This document shows positions 53,579-60,936 of a stretch of 64,000 nucleotides of DNA, piece by piece (position 1 is the first letter of the stretch; every line of letters begins with the position of its first letter). The notes beneath the pieces were generated by a model. That model had not been told where the DNA came from and did not search any database. It worked only from the letters and a program-made list of their open reading frames with translations. Source of the DNA: Emticicia aquatilis (GTDB lineage: Bacteria > Bacteroidota > Bacteroidia > Cytophagales > Spirosomataceae); contig NZ_BMKK01000010.1 of the NCBI RefSeq assembly GCF_014644295.1, forward strand, positions 124,001 through 188,000. Reading direction: 5' to 3'. The position numbers were made by a program, and so were the translations under genes.

Positions 53579-54454
53579 TTAAGATGCCACCGAAGTTTGG
53601 TAAATATCGTACCAGTCTTCACGGCTTAATTTAATATCTGAGGCACTGGCAGCATTACGAATACGAGCTTCTGACAACGAGCCAATGATTGGTAAAGTAC
53701 CCAACTGCATCAACCACGCAACAGCTGTTTGTTCTACGTTAGCATCATACTTTTTACCTATTGCTTCAAGTTTTGTTTTCAGAACTGCCGATTTTCCTTC
53801 TTTTCCATCAAGAATTTCGCCACCAGCGAGCGGAGCCCAAGCCAAAGGCTTACTGAAACTTTGCTTAATAAAATCAAGGCGACCATCTTCAATAGCCGAA
53901 ATATTCATCAAGTTTAATTCAATATGGTTTGTCACGATTGGAATTGTGAGGTAAGAAGCCAATAATTGGTGTTGGAATGCCGTAAAATTAGCTACCCCGA
54001 TATGCTTAACTTTTCCTGAATTAACAATTTCAGCCAAAGTCATTGCGGTTTGCTCTGGGTCGGCCAAAAAATCACTTTGATTCAATAAGAAAATATCTAA
54101 ATAGTCAGTTTTGAGTTTTTTCAATGAGTTTTCGACACTACTCACAATGTAATTATGAGAATTATCGAAATAACTTACCTTTCCGTTACTTGATTTACGA
54201 ATACCACATTTACTAAAAAGCACAATGTCCTCACGCTTGAATGACTTATTGCTGATTATCTTTCCGAAATGCTCTTCGATGGTCGAATCTCCGTAAATAT
54301 CTGCGTGGTCAAAGGTATTAATGCCCAATTCTAAGCATAAATTAATGATTTGCTCCATTTTGGCTGGAGTATTTTCTAAATTTTCCCAACGCCAAAATCC
54401 ATAAATGGCTTCCGATACTTTCGGTCCCGAATCACTGAGATATACTTTCTTCAT
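53579..54454 (-). CDS. Aldo/keto reductase with Asn in place of the catalytic His
   Basis: 291 aa from the ATG at 54454; the slightly longer frame would need a TTG. YdhF-like aldo/keto reductase: D49 and Y54 (TFDHADIYGD), K82 (LFSKCG) and the strand DIFLLNQSD. There, N125 stands where most family members have the catalytic His. VANFTAFQHQLL and the C-terminal LGTLPIIGSLSEARI bind NADPH. It likely reduces carbonyls with NADPH, though the His-to-Asn change may alter activity or substrate. Single gene. Confidence 0.86.
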   Translation of the reverse strand: MKKVYLSDSGPKVSEAIYGFWRWENLENTPAKMEQIINLCLELGINTFDHADIYGDSTIEEHFGKIISNKSFKREDIVLFSKCGIRKSSNGKVSYFDNSHNYIVSSVENSLKKLKTDYLDIFLLNQSDFLADPEQTAMTLAEIVNSGKVKHIGVANFTAFQHQLLASYLTIPIVTNHIELNLMNISAIEDGRLDFIKQSFSKPLAWAPLAGGEILDGKEGKSAVLKTKLEAIGKKYDANVEQTAVAWLMQLGTLPIIGSLSEARIRNAASASDIKLSREDWYDIYQTSVAS

Positions 54455-54539
54455 GTTGTACAAGATTTTTATTAAAGTGCGTAAAGATAATAGTTTTAGT
54501 TTACTGCTTCTCTAATTTTTCTTGTTCTTTGCTCAATTC

Positions 54540-55436
54540 TTAGTGATTCCCGTAATTTTTCTCACCTGCTTTTATCTCAATCGGCAAGAGATTTTGTTTT
54601 GGTGGCAGCGGACAAGTTGCGTAAGGCGTGAAAGCACACGGTGGATTATATGCTTTATTGAAGTCAATATATGTGTATCCATCGGCATCGGGCTTGGCGG
54701 CATATACAAATCTGCCAGCTCCGTAGGTTTCTTTTTTATTAGTTTTATCGCCGAAGATGATAAAAAACTCATCACCTTCTTTCAGAGCATCTAACTTATA
54801 TTCTTTTCCGTCAATCGTAAAAGCCAAAACCCCAGGAGAATCTTGTTGTGAAGTTTGTCCCGTTACGTCCAAAATAGCAATTTTCTTGCCTTCGGTTGGT
54901 ACAAATTTGGCTTTTAACTTCCATTTTGGGTCAATTTTGAAAGTTTCGATTCCGTGAAATTCTTTCAAAAATGGACTTTCTAAATCTCGTAATCGAATGG
55001 CATAACGGTCGCCACGTTTTATCACAAACCAGCGTAAGGAATTATGCTTTAAAACTATGCTTTTTTCGGCAGGAAAAAGTTTGAGTTTTTCAACTTTATC
55101 ATTTTCGTTAAAAACTTCCGCATCGGCTTTTGTTTCTACAAAAACTTCTCCTTTCGATAAAATAATATCACCCAAAAAAGCCTTACTTCTATCTTTCGGA
55201 AAAACAATTTTGTTTTCAGTATTTCCGCCAAACGAATTTCGACCTTCTTCGAGCCAAAACAAACCCGCCAGATTTAGCCAACCGTTTTCTTTTTTTAGCC
55301 CCTCAATTCGATTCTGATGCCAAGTTTTTATTTCTTTTTCGTAGTCAGAATCGTCAGAAATATTATTAAACGAAAACAAGAAAACCGATAAAAATATCGC
55401 CAGAGCAAAGTGTATAATTAGTTTGCTATTTTGCAT
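54540..55436 (-). CDS. DUF1684 protein, exported
   Basis: 298 aa from the ATG at 55436; the open frame continues 13 codons upstream but this start gives a regular signal peptide (about 3-20). DUF1684 marks: IKTWHQNRIEGLKKENGWLN and LAGLFWLEEGRNSFGG near the N-terminus, GDRYAIRLRDLESP in the middle and the C-terminal FVYAAKPDADGYTYIDFNKA followed by NPPCAFTPYATCPLPP. Function unknown; the conserved C-terminal Cys-Pro motif suggests a binding or catalytic site. Periplasmic, monocistronic. Confidence 0.88.
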   Translation of the reverse strand: MQNSKLIIHFALAIFLSVFLFSFNNISDDSDYEKEIKTWHQNRIEGLKKENGWLNLAGLFWLEEGRNSFGGNTENKIVFPKDRSKAFLGDIILSKGEVFVETKADAEVFNENDKVEKLKLFPAEKSIVLKHNSLRWFVIKRGDRYAIRLRDLESPFLKEFHGIETFKIDPKWKLKAKFVPTEGKKIAILDVTGQTSQQDSPGVLAFTIDGKEYKLDALKEGDEFFIIFGDKTNKKETYGAGRFVYAAKPDADGYTYIDFNKAYNPPCAFTPYATCPLPPKQNLLPIEIKAGEKNYGNH

Positions 55437-55532
55437 AATTATTTGACTTTTTTTGAAGAAATCGTTGGATAACAAACAAAAATAGCAAACTATTTATTTA
55501 TCTACCATGTCAATAGAGTATAATTTTCTTTT

Positions 55533-56042
55533 TTAGCGAATTTTACTGATATGCACTTGTTCATTGAGGGCATCTTCAAAGAAATGATGAATCATAAAGG
55601 TTTGCTCTGCTCCTACTTTCTGGCCTGTTTGGCCTAACATCCATTCGATTATCGCTCCAATAGCCAAAATTGGTACTATCCATAAAATAGTAGCATCAAG
55701 TTTTAGACTCATCCTGACCAAGCCAATCATTGTGATAAAAAATATACCGAGCCCGAAAAATACATAGCCCATCAAAAATATCGCCCAAACACTCGGGTGT
55801 GGGCCATACATTCCTCTAATAATCGTTTTGTGGTCATCGGTTTCTTCAAAGCTAATGCTTAATTGTGGCGACCAATAATGTTGTTGTTCGGGTTTGATGC
55901 GAAGTAAACCGTGCGTATTGAAAACTTTTCCTTCAACGGGTAATGATGTTTTTTCAAGTCTTTCAGTGAGTAGTTTTACAATTTCGTTGGTACTTTTTTC
56001 GGAAGTAATCTTAAATTTTGGACGGGTACGAAATGAAGTCAT
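55533..56042 (-). CDS. Small two-helix membrane protein of unknown function
   Basis: 169 aa, not recognised. An N-terminal soluble part (1-85, FKITSEKSTNEIVKLL, helix then strands) is followed by two transmembrane helices (about 86-108, VWAIFLMGYVFFGLGIFFIT, and 118-136, TILWIVPILAIGAIIEW) and a short amphipathic tail. Similar small proteins occur in Bacteroidota as uncharacterised. It is divergent from the ModE-like gene; a common regulation is possible but not shown. Confidence 0.6.
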   Translation of the reverse strand: MTSFRTRPKFKITSEKSTNEIVKLLTERLEKTSLPVEGKVFNTHGLLRIKPEQQHYWSPQLSISFEETDDHKTIIRGMYGPHPSVWAIFLMGYVFFGLGIFFITMIGLVRMSLKLDATILWIVPILAIGAIIEWMLGQTGQKVGAEQTFMIHHFFEDALNEQVHISKIR

Positions 56043-56207
56043 CGTATCAAGGGTTTAGAATAGATAATGACCAAAACTATCGAATGATTTTTTATCTTGA
56101 AATGAGAAAAATCATATTTTGGCGAGAAGATTTGGGAGATTTTAGCAACTTGAGAAGTTTTCAGCCGTAGAATATTTATATTTACCGCACCAAAATTGCC
56201 AAAACCA

Positions 56208-56576
56208 ATGCCAATCAAAGATTTATTGAAACCCGACAAGACTTTTCGTATTACTGGAATGCTTAGAATTGAGAGCGAGGACGACCGTTTTCTCGGCCCT
56301 GGCCGATTGGAATTGCTCGAAAATATCATCGAAACTGGTTCGATTAGTCAAGCAGCCAAACAAATGGGAATGTCGTACAAAAAAGCATGGGATTTGGTAA
56401 ATTCGATAAATCAGCACACGGTTAAGCCAATCGTAAGCACACAAACTGGCGGAGAAAAAGGTGGTGGAACGATTGTTACCGATGAAGGAAAACAGCTGAT
56501 TGCAGCTTTCAGAAAACTACATGAAGAATTTCAACAGTCGTTTGATGAAAAAATGAGTATATTTCTTGAATGTTGA
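56208..56576 (+). CDS. ModE-like single-domain winged-helix regulator
   Basis: 122 aa from the ATG at 56208; an in-frame TTG four codons earlier is unlikely to be used. Matches the ModE DNA-binding domain: RFLGPGRLELLENI, GSISQAAKQMGMSYKKAWDLVNSIN, then TQTGGEKGGGTIVTDEGKQLI. The molybdate-binding TOBE/MOP domain of E. coli ModE is absent, so it cannot sense molybdate the same way. A candidate ModE box lies before the TonB receptor at 57705, suggesting local control of metal-oxyanion uptake. Confidence 0.88.
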   Translation: MPIKDLLKPDKTFRITGMLRIESEDDRFLGPGRLELLENIIETGSISQAAKQMGMSYKKAWDLVNSINQHTVKPIVSTQTGGEKGGGTIVTDEGKQLIAAFRKLHEEFQQSFDEKMSIFLEC

Positions 56577-56604
56577 TTTAAGGTCTAATGTTACGCCCAT
56601 TTTT

Positions 56605-56768
56605 AAATTTCCCCTCCTTTTTTCAAGGAGGGGTGTCAAAATTCTGACAAAGTTGAATTTTGACGGGGTGGTTGATGGTCTGTAAATACCTTTTGAAATA
56701 AATTCTACGCCAACCACCACCCCGCCGACTGCGTCAGGCACCCCTCCTTAAAAGAAGGAGGGGAAATT
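56605..56768. repeat. Large intergenic inverted repeat (CCCCTCCTT family)
   Basis: Two matching hairpins, each CCCCTCCTT / AAGGAGGGG (56611-56633 and 56741-56763), lie at the ends of a longer inverted repeat. Inner arms GACGGGGTGGTTG (from 56663) and CAACCACCACCCC (56711-56723) are part of it. It lies between convergent genes; a widespread Bacteroidota intergenic type. Confidence 0.75.
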
Positions 56769-56801
56769 AATACCGCTTAACATTAGTTTAAGTAAAAATT
56801 C

Positions 56802-57533
56802 CTACGTAAAAATCAATTTCAAACAAGCAATGACCAAACCCACCGCCAAAAGTTTTTTTAAGGTTGGCACATTGAATTTTTGACTACCAAAATAAGAACC
56901 AGCCAAGCCACCGATAATTGTAGCCAAAACTGCCCATTGCATGTTTTCTGGAAGATTGATACCGCCTTTTTGTAATTGACCATAAAGACCAGAAAGAGAA
57001 TTAACAAAGATAAAAAGTGCCGAAACGGCCGCCGTTTCTTTCAAATTCGCCCATCGCATCAGTAGCATCAAGGGGCTAAGAATAATTCCTCCGCCAATGC
57101 CAATCATTCCCGAAAGTAAGCCAATTAAGCCACCCGAAAGGACTCCTGCCCATATTGGAATTGGTCTATTCTTTTCATCGGTATCAAATTGATAGATTAA
57201 TCGAACGATTGAAAATAAGATACATACGGCGAGAATTTTCTTATAAATGGAATCAGAAAGCGTCATTGTTCCTCCCACAAATGCCATCGGAATACTGGCC
57301 AATGCAAAGGGTAAGAAAAGTTTTAAGCGAAAATACCCTGCTCGGTAGAAGCCAATAAATGAGAATAAAGAAACAGCCAAATTCATGACCAATGCCGATG
57401 ATTTCATCATTGCGGGAGCTACGCCCATAATTGCCATAACAGCCAAATATCCACTTGCACCACCATGCCCGACCGAAGAGTATAAAAAAGCAACTAAGCT
57501 TAATAGCAATAAGAGTAATAGTAATGATGTCAT
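56802..57533 (-). CDS. TauE/SafE-family membrane transporter
   Basis: 243 aa, about eight hydrophobic segments. Family signs: YSSVGHGGASGYLAVMAIMG (18-37) and the repeat-related segment GLLSGMIGIGGGIILSPLMLL (140-160), the pair of glycine-rich half-sites typical of TauE/SafE. Members move sulfite, taurine-derived or other anions. It lies between the ModE-like gene and the TonB receptor and is divergent from the latter, so a role with molybdate or a sulfur oxyanion is suggested by position only. Confidence 0.88.
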   Translation of the reverse strand: MTSLLLLLLLLSLVAFLYSSVGHGGASGYLAVMAIMGVAPAMMKSSALVMNLAVSLFSFIGFYRAGYFRLKLFLPFALASIPMAFVGGTMTLSDSIYKKILAVCILFSIVRLIYQFDTDEKNRPIPIWAGVLSGGLIGLLSGMIGIGGGIILSPLMLLMRWANLKETAAVSALFIFVNSLSGLYGQLQKGGINLPENMQWAVLATIIGGLAGSYFGSQKFNVPTLKKLLAVGLVIACLKLIFT

Positions 57534-57644
57534 AGGGTATTTTTAGGGTTATATAATCTATCTTTTTACTTTTTTACGCTTTGATTTTGCCATTTATACA
57601 AATGATTCTCTAAAAACTTATCATTTTTTTTCGTTCAACATTTC

Positions 57645-57672
57645 TTCGTTATATATTTGCAAATATAACGAA
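57645..57672. promoter_or_regulatory. ModE-like operator overlapping the TonB receptor promoter
   Basis: Perfect 10-bp arms TTCGTTATAT (57645-57654) and ATATAACGAA (57663-57672) around ATTTGCAA. The core CGTTATAT-N8-ATATAACG closely resembles the E. coli ModE site (CGTTATATA, spacer, TATATAACG). A -7-like TATATTTG (57652-57659) lies inside it, 45 bp before the receptor ATG, so binding should repress. A ModE-like gene is 1.1 kb away. Confidence 0.7.
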
Positions 57673-57704
57673 CTGTTTTTGTAAAATCCTCAAAATATCT
57701 AAGA

Positions 57705-60281
57705 ATGTCCAAAAAATTACTTTGTCATAGCTATCGTTATATTTTTATTTATACAACGATTTTAAAAATAGCTTCTACACAATTATGCCAAGCTCAAGAA
57801 GTCGATACGCTAAAATCACAAATCTTGAATGAAGTTGTTGTTTCAGCTTCAAGGGTCAAAGAAAGTTATCTAAAATCGGCAACGAGCATTGAATTATTGA
57901 CATTGAAACAAATTCAGCAAAGTGCAGCCCTGAGCTATTTTGATGCCATCGAAAATCTCAAAGGTGTGCAGCTGATTACGCCAAGTTTGGGTTTTAGGGT
58001 CTATAATGCTCGTGGATTTACGAACACAACAAATGTGCGGTTTGTACAACTCGTTGATGGTGTTGACAACCAAGCTCCGCATATTGGCTCTCCGATTGCT
58101 TCGGGAATGGGACCAACCGACCTTGATATTCGTCAAGTTGAGATGATTCCTGGGGTAGCTTCAGCATTGTATGGCATGAATTCGTTGAATGGCATGGTGA
58201 ATTTACTTACACTTAATCCATTTGATTCGGAAGGCTTGAGTATTCAGCAAAAAACTGGAGTCAATCACTTATCAAACCCAATAATCTCCCCTAAATTATT
58301 TTCGGAAACGAGTTTGCGTTATGCCAAGAGACTCAGTGAAAAATGGGCATTTAAAGTAAATTTTGCGTATCAGAAAGGTTATGATTGGGTTGCTAATTCA
58401 ACTTTTGACCTTAATCCAACAGCTAACACTTCGGTAAATCTACTCGGAAAAGATAATGTCGGAGCAGATTACGTGAATTCCTACGGAAATGAATCATCGA
58501 ATCGAAGAACGTTGACCCTCGGTGGAAAAAGATATGTAGTTGCTCGAACTGGCTATTTTGAAGAAGAAGTAACCGACTATTCTATCAATAATCTCAAGGC
58601 AGATTTTTCTTTAAACTATCGCATAAAGCCTCAGTACGAAATTGCATATAGTTTCAAAATCGCTCAGCTCGATAATGTTTATCAACGCACCAATCGTTTT
58701 CGTTTGAATGATTATCGTTTGTCACAGAATGCAATAACTTACCAGAGTCCAAGCACACAAATTAGAGCATATTTGACTACCGAAAATACAGGAAAATCAT
58801 ATAATATTCGTTCGATGGCCGAAAATATCGACCGAAGTTTTAAGTCTGACAATGTTTGGTTTACTGATTTTACGAACGAATATAATGCCCAAACCAAAGC
58901 TGGGAAAAGTGTAATTGATGCCCTAAATTTAGCCAGAACGCAAGCAGATAAAGGTCGCCCACAACCAAATACGCCTGCTTTTGATGACTTGATTACAAAA
59001 TTAGGCGACATCAATAACTGGGATGTAGGAGCCGCTTTGCGAGTGCAATCATACATGCTGCACACAGAAGGGTTGACAGATTTGAGCAAAAAACTTTCAA
59101 CAACACTCCAAGACAACGGTTTTGGTCTATTAGCTGGTTTCGATTACCGAAATTACATAGTTGTGCCTGATGGAAATTATTTCATCAATCCCGAAGAGAG
59201 CGGTAAAAATATCAATTATTGGAAAGCGGGCGGTTTTGTGCAAGGAAGCAAAACTTTTTTCGATGAAAAAATTAAATTTTTACTGACACTCCGAGTTGAC
59301 AAAAACCAGTATTTCGATTTACGCTTTAATCCACGAGCGTCATTGGTTTATTCACTCAACGACAATAATCATTTCCGTCTCTCTTATCAAAATGGTTATC
59401 GTTTTCCGAGTTTGTTTGAGGCTTTTTCAAACATTAATAGTGGTGGTGTAAAACGGGTGGGTGGCTTACCGATAATGTCGCAAGGTATTTTTGAAAATTC
59501 ATATCTACGAAAAACCATTGATGATTTCACGGCGGCAGTTAACCAAGATATAAATGTCAATAAACTAACTCAAAATGAAGCCATCATCAAAAACAAAAAT
59601 CTTCTCCGCAAAAACGATTATACTTATCTGAAACCAGAGTATGTCAATAGTTTTGAGATTGGCTACAAAGGTTATCCTGTGGGCAAAAAACTTTTTGTCG
59701 ATGCCGATTTTTATTATAATGTTTACCGAAACTTCATGGCTCAGATTGAGGCCAATGTGCCACTCGGCACGAATGTCGATTCGCTGGCATTTTACATGTA
59801 CGACCGCAACAAACAAGCTCGCTATCGCCTGTGGACAAACTCCAAAACTATCGTAAGAAACTACGGTGCGAGTATCGGATTGAACTATAATTTTTATAAA
59901 AACTTCTCGCTAAACCTAAATGCTTCTTTTGCAAAACTCCGAAATACTGCCAATAATGATGGTTTTGAAGAAGCTTTCAATACGCCTCGATGGATTGCGA
60001 ATATCGGGTTTGGCAATAGCAAACTCACAAAAAACATTGGTTTTGGGCTAAACTATAAATATCAAGAAGGATTTTTGTGGCAGTCGGCATTGGCAACGGG
60101 CAATGTACCAGTCATTCATAATGTAGATGCACAATTTACTTATTATGCCCGAAAACAGGGCTTGCAATTTAAAGTAGCAGGAACTAATATTTTGAACCGC
60201 CCTTACGTAAGTTTCATTGCAGGGCCAACGGTCGGAGCATTTTACTATTTGACAATTACGGCAGATTTGGGGAAGAAATGA
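57705..60281 (+). CDS. TonB-dependent outer-membrane receptor, likely ModE-controlled
   Basis: 858 aa with a long signal region (about 1-31, ending QLCQAQ). No carboxypeptidase-like domain; the mature protein starts straight at the plug (LNEVVVSASRVKESYLKSAT, about 41-60). Plug core: ENLKGVQLITPSLGFRVYNARGF and IPGVASALYGMNSLNGMVNL. A large barrel follows with typical strands (FNPRASLVYSLNDNNHFRLSYQNGYRFPSLFEAF) and the final strand FYYLTITADLGKK. Its promoter overlaps a ModE-like box. Inferred substrate: molybdate or another oxyanion, or a metal chelate; not proven. Confidence 0.9.
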   Translation: MSKKLLCHSYRYIFIYTTILKIASTQLCQAQEVDTLKSQILNEVVVSASRVKESYLKSATSIELLTLKQIQQSAALSYFDAIENLKGVQLITPSLGFRVYNARGFTNTTNVRFVQLVDGVDNQAPHIGSPIASGMGPTDLDIRQVEMIPGVASALYGMNSLNGMVNLLTLNPFDSEGLSIQQKTGVNHLSNPIISPKLFSETSLRYAKRLSEKWAFKVNFAYQKGYDWVANSTFDLNPTANTSVNLLGKDNVGADYVNSYGNESSNRRTLTLGGKRYVVARTGYFEEEVTDYSINNLKADFSLNYRIKPQYEIAYSFKIAQLDNVYQRTNRFRLNDYRLSQNAITYQSPSTQIRAYLTTENTGKSYNIRSMAENIDRSFKSDNVWFTDFTNEYNAQTKAGKSVIDALNLARTQADKGRPQPNTPAFDDLITKLGDINNWDVGAALRVQSYMLHTEGLTDLSKKLSTTLQDNGFGLLAGFDYRNYIVVPDGNYFINPEESGKNINYWKAGGFVQGSKTFFDEKIKFLLTLRVDKNQYFDLRFNPRASLVYSLNDNNHFRLSYQNGYRFPSLFEAFSNINSGGVKRVGGLPIMSQGIFENSYLRKTIDDFTAAVNQDINVNKLTQNEAIIKNKNLLRKNDYTYLKPEYVNSFEIGYKGYPVGKKLFVDADFYYNVYRNFMAQIEANVPLGTNVDSLAFYMYDRNKQARYRLWTNSKTIVRNYGASIGLNYNFYKNFSLNLNASFAKLRNTANNDGFEEAFNTPRWIANIGFGNSKLTKNIGFGLNYKYQEGFLWQSALATGNVPVIHNVDAQFTYYARKQGLQFKVAGTNILNRPYVSFIAGPTVGAFYYLTITADLGKK

Positions 60282-60323
60282 TTTTTATTGGATTGCAGGA
60301 GTATTTCATATAAATTACCTAAA

Positions 60324-60367
60324 TTCGTCCATAGCAACGGGTGTGCAAACCCGTTGCTATGGACGAA
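60324..60367. repeat. REP palindrome left of the transposase remnant
   Basis: 19-bp arms (60324-60342 and 60349-60367; core CCATAGCAACGGGT / ACCCGTTGCTATGG) with loop GTGCAA. It pairs with the copy at 60835-60878; the two differ at the same stem positions on both sides (AAC/GTT versus GTC/GAC), so the stem is preserved. Confidence 0.88.
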
Positions 60368-60382
60368 AATTATTTATAAAAA

Positions 60383-60845
60383 ATGGCATCGCAATCTTAC
60401 CTTTCTCTATGGTATCATTTGGTTTGGAGCACCAAAAATCGTAAATAATTTATTGATAAAAGTTGGAAATGGCAACTATACGGCCACATCGAAGAATTCT
60501 GCAAACAAAAAGAATATCACCTTGACTTTATTAATGGTACAGAAGACCATATACATCTCTTGATTAGTCCTAAGCCAGTTTTTTCGTTGAGTAATGTCGT
60601 AAGAGACATCAAACGAGATAGTTGTTATTGGATAAAGGAACAAAATCTTTGTTCAACACACTTTAGTTGGCAAGATGGTTATGGACAGTTCGCCGCTGCG
60701 AGCATTCACTGTTAGTAATTCTATGCTTAATCAGGTGAGAAATTATATAAAAAATCAAGAAGAACATCACAGAAAAATGAATTTTGAAGAGGAAATGTTA
60801 TTTTTTGAAAAACAAATATTTTCTCCAAATCATATTAATCCATAG
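60383..60845 (+). pseudogene. Decayed REP-associated tyrosine transposase (RAYT / IS200-like Y1)
   Basis: Reading from the ATG at 60383 gives MASQSYLSLWYHLVWSTKNRK, then a TAA at 60446-60448. The frame continues with the Y1-transposase HxH region (INGTEDHIHLLISPKP) and DGYG. A 16-bp insertion at 60686-60701 then shifts the frame; after it the expected FTVSNSMLNQVRNYIKNQEEHH follows (catalytic Tyr in VRNYIKNQ). The end is a TAG at 60843-60845 inside the right palindrome. One nonsense codon plus one frameshift make it non-functional. It is framed by two matching REP palindromes, as RAYT genes usually are. Confidence 0.85.
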
Positions 60846-60878
60846 CGTCGGGTTTGCAAACCCGACGCTATGGATTAA
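60835..60878. repeat. REP palindrome right of the transposase remnant
   Basis: 19-bp arms (60835-60853 and 60860-60878; core CCATAGCGTCGGGT / ACCCGACGCTATGG) with loop TTGCAA. It contains the stop codon of the transposase remnant and lies 58 bp before the peptidase gene. Confidence 0.88.
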
Positions 60879-60936
60879 TATATTTCCAACATTTTCATTA
60901 TTTTTACGCCCAATTGTAATCTTCAAACTATTAAAC

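Noticed and set aside
60288-60563. 91-codon + strand frame after the TonB receptor
   Set aside because: It runs out of frame through the left palindrome and the transposase remnant.
60784-60936. 51-codon N-terminal extension of dipeptidyl peptidase IV
   Set aside because: It overlaps the transposase remnant and a palindrome and would hide the clear signal peptide beginning at 60937.
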